From assembly GCF_008370685.1 (NCBI RefSeq), contig NZ_VTZU01000003.1, positions 1 through 64,000 of the forward strand: a DNA stretch of 64,000 nt. The letters are read 5' to 3'. Position numbers and translations under genes: made by a program. Below are positions 8,559-16,650 of this stretch, piece by piece. The first letter of the stretch is position 1; every line of letters starts with the position of its first letter. Origin of the DNA: Aquimarina sp. RZ0 (lineage in GTDB: Bacteria > Bacteroidota > Bacteroidia > Flavobacteriales > Flavobacteriaceae). Under the pieces are notes generated by a model. That model worked only from the letters and a program-made list of their open reading frames with translations, did no database searches and had not been told where the DNA came from.

Positions 8559-8836
8559 TTAATTATCACCAACAATTTCGCTATACTTTTGAAGTTTATC
8601 TATTTTTGGTGGCATATCAGGATGAAAAGAAATTGACTGCTTTCTATATTCTTCGTCTAAATTCTTTTGTATTGGATTTGCATTATCCTTGACGTTTAAT
8701 AACTTTGGAAAAACTACTTCGTCTTTTTTTAATTCTTTTAAAGATTGAACTTCCTTTTTTAAAAGTGTTTGAGATCTAGGAATATCGTCATTAATTCTTT
8801 TTGTTTTCTTGTCTCTTTTTTTAAATTAGGATACAT
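8559..8836 (-). pseudogene. Frameshifted small gene upstream of the repeat protein
   Basis: An ATG at 8836 opens MYPNLKKETRKQKEL, which soon stops. The next frame continues without a start codon through NDDIPRSQTLLKKEVQSL and ends DKLQKYSEIVGDN at 8559, just 2 bp before the ATG at 8557. Joined by one frameshift near 8790, the two pieces would make a protein of about 90 residues rich in Lys and Glu. I do not recognise it. The tight spacing suggests it was once cotranscribed with the repeat protein. A sequencing error cannot be excluded. Confidence 0.45.
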
Positions 8837-9025
8837 ATTTTCTTGTCTTTAATGGGCTTTCTTGAAAATATTAATTACAATATTTTAATTTTATATTATA
8901 AAAACACTTTGCAGGTAGGTATACCCTAAAAAACTGTATCTTTTATGAAATCAAGATAAATTTTGGAGCTATTTAGTTAGAACTAGTCCAATTATTGGGC
9001 AGTAATTCTGTTAGCTTATTAGCCT

Positions 9026-9255
9026 TATGTTCTTGGCTTTAAAGCCTTATCAACTACAACAGATTTAACCGTAGAGATGATACTCTCAAAATATAGTGAC
9101 CTCTTTGAAGTAGAAGACACCTTTAGAGCACTTAAGAGCCAATTAGAAATACGTCCTGTATTCCACTGGACTGGCCAAAGGATAAAAGGGCATATTGCTA
9201 TGTGCTTTATAGCATTTACATTTATAAATCACTTAAAAAATGCTATCAAGCTTCA
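9026..9255 (+). pseudogene. Transposase C-terminal fragment (IS4/IS1634-type DDE)
   Basis: The frame from about 9026 reads STTTDLTVEMILSKYSDLF, then EVEDTFRALKSQLEIRPVFHW and TGQRIKGHIAMCFIAF. This contains the conserved YxxLxxVEDxFRxLKS...RPVxHW...RIxGHI signature around the catalytic glutamate of IS4-superfamily (IS1634/ISAs1-like) transposases. The N-terminal two thirds and the true C-terminus are missing: the frame is cut by a stop before 9026 and runs into the antisense of another IS fragment near 9255. Confidence 0.8.
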
Positions 9256-9504
9256 ATATAGAACTCTAGTAAAGGCAATCGATACTTGTGTAGCAACTTC
9301 CACAGGAATAAAAGAAGCTGCTTTCTTGGCTACTTTTTTCTTAGTTTCTGGAAATTCTGCTTTGAATTTCCTATGCCAGTATTTCATAACTTCATAAGTA
9401 ATACCTTGGCTTTCTCCATAGTCCTTCAAACTGAGGGTACTATTCTTCCAATTCCTGAGAATTTTATACATTTCGCGTTTTCGTTTAGTATCTTCTCTTT
9501 GCAT
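9253..9504 (-). pseudogene. IS66-family accessory protein TnpA-like, truncated
   Basis: The product contains WKNSTLSLKDYGESQGITY, YEVMKYWHRKFK and FIPVEV, the helix-turn-helix layout of the small IS66 accessory protein (often called TnpA). At its C-terminus it stops matching where the oppositely oriented IS4-type fragment begins (around 9255), so the two remnants meet tail to tail. No IS66 TnpB or TnpC is present. Confidence 0.7.
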
Positions 9505-9590
9505 ACAACAAAGCTAAAACCTAAATATTAGCTACACAATATGTAGTTCGCCGAATGGTTACATAGCTAAAGCCTACAGTTTACCTTGTA

Positions 9591-9753
9591 ATACGATTTA
9601 CGAATAAAAATTTCGCATCTAATGACATTCTTTTTCTACTATATTTTCTTCATAAAATTAAACAATAGCTATGGCTATTCTTTAATTTGATTCATCAATC
9701 TAGCGAAAAATCCTTGCCATTATTTTTACGAAATTCTCACCCGTAAATCGTAT
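9591..9753. repeat. Fold-back element, family 1, diverged copy
   Basis: The ends are a perfect 12-bp terminal inverted repeat, ATACGATTTACG and CGTAAATCGTAT. The internal sequence is a diverged version of the copies at 37281 and 53420 (shared TTTCGCAT, AGCTATGGCTA-type centre, similar length of 163 bp). It contains no ORF and so resembles a MITE. The rest of 9505-10204 holds this element, a short copy of the 92-bp repeat at 10007, and nothing else I can name. Confidence 0.85.
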
Positions 9754-10006
9754 AATACCATCAGTCTTATCTGAGAAACCTCAAAATTGGATTACAATTT
9801 CTTTGGATAAAAAAAGCAATACTCCTTTTGTTAGCCTTAGTTCGATATGCCTGTTTGAGTGAAATTCTGATAAGAATTTTGTATCAAAAAAAAGCGTTTT
9901 AGGTTTTAAAGCCTATTCTCGACACACTTTTCCTTCGTCAAAATACTATCAGTGATGTATTATTTAAGTCATTGTTTTATAGTTAATTGATATTCCTGAT
10001 TCTTTG

Positions 10007-10045
10007 ACTCGATAATCGAGATTTAAATGCCCTGAGGTAGTTTAC
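10007..10045. repeat. 92-bp repeat family, short (one-unit) copy
   Basis: It starts ACTCGATAATCGAG, continues ATTTAAATGC and ends GGTAGTTTAC. Both ends match the longer copies at 37061, 48919 and 59563, and the middle is missing. Confidence 0.8.
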
Positions 10046-10204
10046 CATTCTGATAATATTCTTCTGCTTATGTCAGTTTAAACAGGTGATAAAATTTTTA
10101 TTAGATGTCTCGAATTGATAGTTTTTAATATTCTGCATTATTAAAAATCAGAATCTTATCTTGGATTTTTTATTTTTTACAACGAAAAACTATGAATTTT
10201 TCTG

Positions 10205-11317
10205 TTACTTTTGATAGGTATTGGTAAAATAAATAATTACTCCAATAATTATTAAAATTAATAAAACAAAGAAAAATATTTTCCAGAATGAATACGGTCT
10301 TTTCCCGGAAATACTACCGGTCTGCCCGTTTACGAAGAAATTATATTTTTTACCATTATATTGATAAGCACTGATATATATGGGTAATAATATGTGTTTA
10401 AAAGTTTCTTGAGATAAACTCATGTCTACAGAATGTACACGTTGGGTATCACCTCCTATATCGTGCCGTGCCCAGGAGTGAGCAATTTTTTCTGCTTCTT
10501 GCGTAGAAGATAAATGCCCATCTCTTAGCGGGATGGTATATTTTTCTGTAACAAAACCGGCTAAAAATGCAGTATTAAAAGGCTCAAGTGCCTTAAGATT
10601 CCAATGTGCAATTTTTGATGGAATTGGATTTTTACGTTGATGAGAGGCTTTTATTAAGGTGTCATCTACAAAACCACTAACATTACCACTTGCTGGACTC
10701 CACCGGGTTCTTTGTTCTTGCCGGGTTCTCTGCACTGGTTTTCCATTCTCTGTTGCAGTATAAGAAACACTTACATAGTAATAATCTCCTCGCTGTCCGG
10801 TATATGTTGCGTATAATTGTGCATCAAATGTCCAATAAGGGAGATATAATCCTTTGGTATGTAGAGGGTTCAGCGTAGCTTTCTTAAGTTTATTGGGAGC
10901 AAACCACAAGCCTTTTACCCAACTGGAAAATATCTGATGTGATTTTTTTTGATCAAATTGAAAAGGAAGTACGGCACCAGGAAGAATCCATTCTTCCTTA
11001 TAGGCATCTTCTATAATCAATGGCATCGTGCAATACACGCAATGTAGTGATTTATAGTTTTCTTCAATATGTTGATTGGCGCCACAATTTTTGCATTGAA
11101 GCATTAGAATTTCTTCAGAATGAGATACAGACCCCATCTCATCCAAGTATGGTTTTAATTCTAATTCCTTAAAACCATCCGGATGTTTTTCAATAGTTTC
11201 CTCATGACCACAATAATCACATTTTATCTGGGTAGTACCTGGTTTATATGTCAACTCTGCGCCACAATTGACACAGGATTTCTTTTGCTCAGAAATTGCT
11301 TTTTTCTCTTTTTCCAT
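10205..11317 (-). CDS. Zinc-ribbon membrane protein (YdjG-like partner of SPFH protein)
   Basis: The N-terminus has two zinc-ribbon pairs, CVNCG...CDYCG (about residues 15-36), and a second set, CKNCG...CVYC (about 75-95). These are followed by a cytoplasmic region with several Tyr/Trp-rich strands and one C-terminal membrane helix (about 342-364), making it tail-anchored. Homologues are sometimes misnamed as primosomal N' helicases, but no helicase motif is present. The gene lies 58 bp downstream of the SPFH-GYF gene in the same direction. This arrangement recalls YdjG and YdjI of the Bacillus PspA operon, so a membrane-stress role is plausible but inferred. Confidence 0.75.
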   Translation of the reverse strand: MEKEKKAISEQKKSCVNCGAELTYKPGTTQIKCDYCGHEETIEKHPDGFKELELKPYLDEMGSVSHSEEILMLQCKNCGANQHIEENYKSLHCVYCTMPLIIEDAYKEEWILPGAVLPFQFDQKKSHQIFSSWVKGLWFAPNKLKKATLNPLHTKGLYLPYWTFDAQLYATYTGQRGDYYYVSVSYTATENGKPVQRTRQEQRTRWSPASGNVSGFVDDTLIKASHQRKNPIPSKIAHWNLKALEPFNTAFLAGFVTEKYTIPLRDGHLSSTQEAEKIAHSWARHDIGGDTQRVHSVDMSLSQETFKHILLPIYISAYQYNGKKYNFFVNGQTGSISGKRPYSFWKIFFFVLLILIIIGVIIYFTNTYQK

Positions 11318-11375
11318 AAACTAAAATTCTGGCACAACCAAAACCTCATCAATATAATGCTAGATTAATTCAATT

Positions 11376-12512
11376 TTAAGCTCCAGGTAATGGAGGAGGG
11401 GTATTGCCACCTAAAAATGATTTTAGTTCTTCTACCTCTTTTAAAGCTGTCCAGCTACTCATTCCTTGTTTCCAAACTAAGGACTCTTTATTAATGGTTC
11501 TATTGGCAAACAGTATTTTTAGCTGATCAAAAGAAACCGGACCTGCTTGTTGACCATTAGAGGCGTAGAAATATTGAATCTGGACAGGCATTGGTGGAGG
11601 GGCAACAGGAGATGTTTGTTGCGGTTGTATCTGTTGTTGTGTAGTCATGGGATTCATCATGCCACCCATTTGTTGTGCAAGTACGAATCCCATACCCATG
11701 CCCATGCCTGCTCCTGCTGTACCACCTTCATTTGCGGCAGCAGCTTCAATAGCTTTTGCAGTTTTGAATTTGGTTAACTTATCAAGATCAAGTTTATCAA
11801 TTCTACTGTATTCAAAAATTTCTTTCTTTAATTCTTCAGGCATTGAAACATTCTCAATAAAGAATTTTTCTAAAGAAATCCCCACAGAATTAAACTCTGG
11901 TTGCATTACTTCGAGACATGTTTCTGATAATTCTGTAGTATTAGCGGCATACAATTCTATAGGCAGATTTGCTTCACCAATAGTATCTGTGAAACGGGTA
12001 ACAATTAAACTTTTAAGATGTTCATTAATTTCATAATTAGTAAAATTGGCATCTGTTCCTACAATATCAATAATGAACTTACCTGGGTCATTGATCTTAA
12101 AAGCATAGGTGCCAAATGCCCGTATTTCTACCAACCCAAAACGATCATCATTTAATGTGATTGGATTTTTGGTTCCCCACTTTTCATCAGTAAATAAATG
12201 TGTGTTCACAAAGTACACTTCTGCCTTAAATGGACTATTGAATCCATATTTCCAGCCTTTTAGTGTGGTTAGAATGGGTAGGTTTTGTGTGTTTAGTGTA
12301 TACGTACCTGGCGAAAAAACATCTGCTAATTGTCCTTCATTGATAAAAACGGCTGTTTGCCCTTCTCTAACAATTAATTGCGCGCCATTTTTTATCTCAT
12401 TTTGGTATCGCTCGAATCTATGTACAATGGTATCTTTTGTATTGTCCAGCCATTCTACGATGTCTATAAATTCATTACCTAACTTTTTCTTTATTTCGTC
12501 AAAAATTCCCAT
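11376..12512 (-). CDS. SPFH-domain protein with C-terminal GYF_2 domain (YdjI/virion-core-like)
   Basis: The N-terminal two thirds is an SPFH-type domain (REGQTAVFINEGQLADVF, then FAFKINDPGKFIIDI-like strands and the helical ENVSMPEELKKEIFEYSRIDKLDLDK part). A Gly/Met/Gln-rich linker follows (about 265-305), and the protein ends in a GYF_2 domain with QYFYASNGQQAGPV and WKQGMSSWTAL. GYF_2 domains usually bind proline-rich or membrane partners. There is no signal peptide; such proteins attach to the inner face of the membrane. It is probably coexpressed with the zinc-ribbon protein downstream. The molecular function is unknown. Confidence 0.8.
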   Translation of the reverse strand: MGIFDEIKKKLGNEFIDIVEWLDNTKDTIVHRFERYQNEIKNGAQLIVREGQTAVFINEGQLADVFSPGTYTLNTQNLPILTTLKGWKYGFNSPFKAEVYFVNTHLFTDEKWGTKNPITLNDDRFGLVEIRAFGTYAFKINDPGKFIIDIVGTDANFTNYEINEHLKSLIVTRFTDTIGEANLPIELYAANTTELSETCLEVMQPEFNSVGISLEKFFIENVSMPEELKKEIFEYSRIDKLDLDKLTKFKTAKAIEAAAANEGGTAGAGMGMGMGFVLAQQMGGMMNPMTTQQQIQPQQTSPVAPPPMPVQIQYFYASNGQQAGPVSFDQLKILFANRTINKESLVWKQGMSSWTALKEVEELKSFLGGNTPPPLPGA

Positions 12513-12621
12513 TAGTGGATTGATTTATAATTTGTGTTCTAAAACTACAAAATAGAATTCTTCATTAAAAATTATTTTAAGGTTAATATAAATCAATAGA
12601 AGACAGGGGTATTGCAGAAAG

Positions 12622-13350
12622 TCAATTTCTTCCAATCTCATCAGGATATAGTTGATAAACAGGATCACTTTGCCAATACTCTTTGGTCTTGATATCTATT
12701 GCAGTAAGCGGTCCTTTAAATGCAGCTCCGGTATCTATATTCCATACGCAGGTGGCATTTACGGGCACTGTTTTATTAATTCTTGTTACCGGAGTATGAC
12801 CGATATAGATTTCATCAAAGAGAAGTAATCGTTTAGGATAGGTAAGATCTGTTTTTTTTAGCGCAGGATCAATAGATAGTGCGGTTTCCCATAAGGTTCG
12901 ATCCCAGTAAAATAATTTACTAAAATATTCTCGATCAGGTCCGTGAATATTTGTGAAGCCTGCATGTAAAAATAATCGATTGGTATCATCTATATGGTAA
13001 TCAAGAAGGCGTTCATAAAAATTAAGGTGTTGCTTAATAGCTGAATCAGATAACTTTTGATAAGAATCGATGGTTGCCTGTCCGCCATGTATCATCCATT
13101 CCGGATTGAATTTTTTTTTGGTAAGCCAATTATAGCATAATTGATCATGATTTCCTCTGATAAAAATACACTTATGCGTTTCTTGTAATTCTATAAGAAA
13201 AGAAACTAATGGGGCGCTATCACTCCAACCATCTACATAATCGCCTAGAAAAATCAATGTATCATCTTTTGTGATTTTTGATTTTATCATTAATTGTTTG
13301 AGTGCTTTTAAGCCTCCATGGATATCTCCTATTACTATAGTTCTACTCAT
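12622..13350 (-). CDS. Calcineurin-like metallophosphoesterase (PP1/PP2A-type)
   Basis: The metal-binding signatures of the PPP family are in order: GDIHG at residues 8-12, GDYVDGW at about 36-42 and RGNHDQ at about 65-70, with later HAGF and GHTP histidines. This makes it a serine/threonine phosphatase or a diadenosine-tetraphosphate hydrolase-like enzyme. At 242 residues it is a single catalytic domain. It lies 35 bp after the AlbA_2 gene in the same direction. The substrate cannot be decided from sequence. Confidence 0.9.
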   Translation of the reverse strand: MSRTIVIGDIHGGLKALKQLMIKSKITKDDTLIFLGDYVDGWSDSAPLVSFLIELQETHKCIFIRGNHDQLCYNWLTKKKFNPEWMIHGGQATIDSYQKLSDSAIKQHLNFYERLLDYHIDDTNRLFLHAGFTNIHGPDREYFSKLFYWDRTLWETALSIDPALKKTDLTYPKRLLLFDEIYIGHTPVTRINKTVPVNATCVWNIDTGAAFKGPLTAIDIKTKEYWQSDPVYQLYPDEIGRN

Positions 13351-13385
13351 TTTTTAGTTTTGTTTGTGGTGGGTAGGTTTTTTGG

Positions 13386-14525
13386 TTAGCTATATCTTAC
13401 TTTTCTTAATATTCGAATGCTTTCCTTATAAAGTACATATACTTTTTGATCAGGATAACTTTTTAAATATGGTTTTGCTTCTTCCAGTCTTTCTTTGGCT
13501 TCATTAAAACCATTGAAATAACATATTAGATAAGTGCCAGGAAGGTTTATAATATCCTTTTGTTCATTCTTTGTTAAGGATATTTTCTTTTTAAGCTTTT
13601 CAATCAATGAGTTGTTACTATTGTAGAGATGATGGAGCGTTTTTCTATTGAATTGTGGTGGTTCAAAAAGTAACTTATTCTCTATATCATAACTTACATT
13701 ATTTTTAAATTTGATAGAAACTTCTTCTAGTGGATAGTAACTATAGGTATCTTGTAGCCCTAGTTGTACATATTCAATGATTTTAAATTCTTCATCGGTG
13801 ATAGCGATGCTTATCTCATCAAACTGAGAGTAAAACAATTTTACCTGCTCATTAATCAGTGCAATATCTACTCTGGAATAATAGATTTCTCCATTTACCC
13901 GTTTTTCTTTTGCAGACCAGCATACTACAAAATATTCTTTAAAAACCTTATAACTAGGATTATAATCCTTTCTTGAATTCATAAAATCAAAAACACCATC
14001 TAGTGTAAGTTCTATGTTGTTTTGCGCATGACTTTCTATAGATTCTACAACCTCAGAATTAATATCTTTAATGTTGATATCAAATACTTTGGGCATACTC
14101 ATGCTTCCATCTCTAAAAAAAACAGCACCTCCATAATACTTCCAAATATTTTTTCTTAAAGAACAAAGTTTTCCATCTTGCGAACGAATAGAAACCAGCC
14201 CCACTACCTTACTACTGGGTAAATGCGGGAAAGGAATATTCTCATAGGCAACAATAGGAGGGTTAGACAAGTATGCATTAACAAGGTTTTGTATTTTACT
14301 ATCATCGAAGAAATCAACTCCTATAATCTGATTATTTTCATCTTCTACACCAATTACGATATAAGAATTATTTTTAGGATTAGAATTTGCTAATGCACAA
14401 ATATGTTTTAAGAACTTAGCTTTTCCTTCTTTTTCACCAATATTAAGTTTGAGCTTTTTGTCATAAAAACTATTCTCGTCATTATGTGCCAAAAGATTTT
14501 TTATAAGTAAGCGTTTGTTAATCAT
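13386..14525 (-). CDS. AlbA_2 (Schlafen-type) domain protein
   Basis: The N-terminal 120 residues form an AlbA_2 domain (KFLKHICALANSNPKNNSYI, then VIGVEDENNQIIGVD, and later VVGLVSIRSQDGKLCSLRKN), a nucleic-acid or nucleotide-binding module often annotated as a putative DNA-binding or ATP-binding protein. The remaining 250 residues show no motif that I know. At 379 residues it lacks the winged-helix or helicase parts found in larger Schlafen-like proteins. It stands upstream of the phosphatase gene. A link to defence is possible because AlbA_2 occurs in some such systems, but nothing nearby supports it. Confidence 0.7.
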   Translation of the reverse strand: MINKRLLIKNLLAHNDENSFYDKKLKLNIGEKEGKAKFLKHICALANSNPKNNSYIVIGVEDENNQIIGVDFFDDSKIQNLVNAYLSNPPIVAYENIPFPHLPSSKVVGLVSIRSQDGKLCSLRKNIWKYYGGAVFFRDGSMSMPKVFDINIKDINSEVVESIESHAQNNIELTLDGVFDFMNSRKDYNPSYKVFKEYFVVCWSAKEKRVNGEIYYSRVDIALINEQVKLFYSQFDEISIAITDEEFKIIEYVQLGLQDTYSYYPLEEVSIKFKNNVSYDIENKLLFEPPQFNRKTLHHLYNSNNSLIEKLKKKISLTKNEQKDIINLPGTYLICYFNGFNEAKERLEEAKPYLKSYPDQKVYVLYKESIRILRKVRYS

Positions 14526-15068
14526 TCTTTTTTACATAAAAGCAATGTGTATTTTTTTAAGCTAAACTTAGGTATTTTTATTGGGCTGGCAATGTGTGAG
14601 AATGAAAACTTTGATTTTTTGAAATAGGTTTACAAAGTAGCAATTATATGTAATTTAAATATAAAATCAATAAAATCCCTTCTTATTTTTAATCTATTTG
14701 ATAATAAATATGAATTAGATTTCATACTTAAATCTTATCTAAAAAATGAACTCATCTTTAGTAGTGGCGTTCAACCGAAAAGTTTAGCTTTTGTACTATA
14801 CTGAAGTAGTTTTTTTCAGCAGAGCCATAGTTACAGTTAAAAAAACAACAAAATTAGTGTGTAGCATGTAAATTTTGCAGGCCAAAGCAGTACTCAAGAT
14901 GAGAGTTCTATGTATAATATAAATGTTAATAATTACAAGTATATTGATTTTAATGTACATTTTGTTGTGTTAAAATGAGATTGTTAGTTTGTTTTTTATA
15001 AAATATTGAGGGAATAAATCGCTTTTTTTGAGTACTTTTAATCCTTTAACTAACAAAATATAACACAA
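14526..15068. other. Intergenic region between divergent genes, 543 bp
   Basis: Very AT-rich. It holds the promoters of the divergent AlbA_2 gene and the lipoprotein gene at 15069. A weak -7-like box TACTTTTA lies at about 15032. I see no repeat, RNA or ORF. Confidence 0.5.
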
Positions 15069-15983
15069 ATGAAATTTAAACTAGTATTAATGCTTCTGGT
15101 TGGATTTGTCGTATCCACTAGTTGCGAAAAAGAGCAGGTAAATAGCGAGTTCAACACTGCTGAAAAAGAAACGTCTGTAACTACTGAGAAGCTAGCTCCA
15201 AGGCCATTTTTTAACAAATCCAAAGACATTTTGATCGCCCAGTTTGATAACAAACCTGATGCAGATGACATTCATTCATTAGCAGCTTTTGGATGTATGT
15301 TGCGCCATTCAGATTTAAGAGGAATAAAGCATTTTGGAGTTCAAGGTGCTTATGGTACGCAAGGAGGTAAATTTATTGATGCTACTTCTTTGTTTAAAAA
15401 AGTTTTTGGTTCTAAATGGGTAGACGCCAAAAAAAACAGGAATAGAGCCGTAAACAGGATCAAAAATGTCGTTCGTCCTATACTAAATTCTAATGGAAAA
15501 GTATGGGTACAAGAAGCAGGACAGTCAACGATCACAAAATTATGGATAAAAAAGCTGATAGACGAGGGTGTACCTCCCTCAAAAATCAAGTCAAACGTGA
15601 TTGTAGTGCAGCATAGTAAATGGAATGAAAGACATACTAAAAGAGCTGATCTAAACTATGTTAAAAACAAAGCAACATATAGACCCATTGATGATGGCAA
15701 TGCTGGTTTCGGGAATGGACCTGATAGAGGACCAAATACACCGAGTTACAGAACGGTAAACAAGTCATTTCTTAAGAAAGCAAAAAACTCCAGAAATAGA
15801 TTTGCCAGAGAATATTGGAGAGAGGCTGATAAGATCATTAAAGCGAGTGGTTTTAATGCAAGCCATTCTTCTATACCAAAGGGAGGAGTGGATTTTTCAG
15901 ACTGTGTAGAAAATTATTGGATTTTTAATACAAAAAAGGCGAATAGCATTGCTAATTTCTGGAAACGTTATGTTACTAATTGA
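15069..15983 (+). CDS. Lipoprotein with nucleoside-hydrolase-like N-terminal motif
   Basis: The lipobox in MLLVGFVVSTSC anchors the protein. After a short linker the mature domain starts ILIAQFDNKPDADDIHSLAA, where the D-x(3)-D-x-D-D spacing resembles the calcium-binding DTDxGxDD start of inosine-uridine nucleoside hydrolases and DUF1593 proteins. The later GKVWVQEAGQS and NVIVVQHSKWN fit alternating strands of such a fold. The family assignment is an inference; the match is only to the first motif and the spacing is altered. The protein is basic (many Lys and Arg), which is unusual for the class. It ends in YWIFNTKKANSIANFW. Confidence 0.55.
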   Translation: MKFKLVLMLLVGFVVSTSCEKEQVNSEFNTAEKETSVTTEKLAPRPFFNKSKDILIAQFDNKPDADDIHSLAAFGCMLRHSDLRGIKHFGVQGAYGTQGGKFIDATSLFKKVFGSKWVDAKKNRNRAVNRIKNVVRPILNSNGKVWVQEAGQSTITKLWIKKLIDEGVPPSKIKSNVIVVQHSKWNERHTKRADLNYVKNKATYRPIDDGNAGFGNGPDRGPNTPSYRTVNKSFLKKAKNSRNRFAREYWREADKIIKASGFNASHSSIPKGGVDFSDCVENYWIFNTKKANSIANFWKRYVTN

Positions 15984-15994
15984 TAATGATTTCA

Positions 15995-16027
15995 AATTCT
16001 TTAGATGAAATCACAGTAAACTGAATC
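15995..16027. repeat. 40-bp hairpin repeat, copy 1 (inverted)
   Basis: Its reverse complement reads TTCAGTTTACTGTGATTTCA followed by TCTAAAG. The same word appears at 37246 and 54547. It lies 19 bp from the fold-back element at 16046. Confidence 0.7.
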
Positions 16028-16045
16028 AAATTATTTTTTATTTAG

Positions 16046-16212
16046 AAAATGTCCGGTCGGAAATAGACGATTTTCATAATTTGAAAGATTTTTGATGAAA
16101 TTTGGAATTTATTTTTTGAAGTAGATGCCATAGCATCAAACAATTAAAAATAAATCAAAATTTTGCAAAAAGGTACAAATTTGATTTTGCTGTATTTCCG
16201 ACCAGACACTTT
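16046..16212. repeat. Fold-back element, family 2 (about 166 bp)
   Basis: The ends carry GTCCGGTCGGAAATA (16051) and the inverted TATTTCCGACCAGAC (ending 16207). The two halves are imperfect reverse complements over nearly the whole length, with the centre GATGC-CATA-GCATC at 16124-16137. There is no ORF. It is a MITE-like hairpin unrelated in sequence to family 1, and I found no second copy in the window. Confidence 0.8.
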
Positions 16213-16257
16213 AGAAGTGTGAAACAAAAAGAAATGCTTTTAATCAATAGAATTCCC

Positions 16258-16274
16258 CGATGCTCTGCATCGGA
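16258..16274. repeat. Hairpin CCGATGC-TCT-GCATCGG
   Basis: A perfect 7-bp stem with a 3-nt loop. The right end continues into AGG, which can pair with the CC before the left arm. Role unknown. Confidence 0.7.
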
Positions 16275-16345
16275 GGTTTTAGAGGAAAGTTTGAAAACGG
16301 ATGGTTTTCATTAAATTGTAAAACTTTCTTCCGTTGAATACCCCT

Positions 16346-16414
16346 ATGGCTTCTTTATTAGGTAATTTCTTTGAGGATGGTATTACTCATAAAAAGGGGA
16401 TTGATGTTAACTAA
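16346..16414 (+). CDS. Possible 22-residue peptide ORF ending inside a terminator
   Basis: An ATG opens MASLLGNFFEDGITHKKG and then four more residues before a TAA located in the loop-right-arm junction of the hairpin at 16391. The position just before a strong terminator is suggestive of a short transcript, but the ORF is too short for coding statistics and I do not recognise the peptide. Confidence 0.2.
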   Translation: MASLLGNFFEDGITHKKGIDVN

Positions 16415-16430
16415 TCCCCTTTTTGTTTTT
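16391..16430. terminator. Strong terminator hairpin
   Basis: AAAAAGGGGATT pairs perfectly with AATCCCCTTTTT around a 10-nt loop, followed by GTTTTT. The A-run on the left makes it usable from either strand. It is 400 bp past the lipoprotein stop, so it may end a small transcript that starts in 16215-16390. The rest of 15984-16650 is noncoding apart from the elements listed. Confidence 0.85.
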
Positions 16431-16650
16431 ACAAAATTACTGAAGAACTCATCTTACTTCTTTCTATTTCCTAAAAAAAGGTTAAAATTCATTCTTGTTT
16501 TCGTTATGTTTCTTGTTCATCGTACCATTTCTGGTTTTCAAAAAATGACTTATTTGTCAAAATTTCAATGCATCTTAGGTTAAAAACAAAAAGTTAAGAT
16601 GAATTCGTGATAATTTTTTCAGGAAATTCGCAGGAGAAAAACCTTACTTA

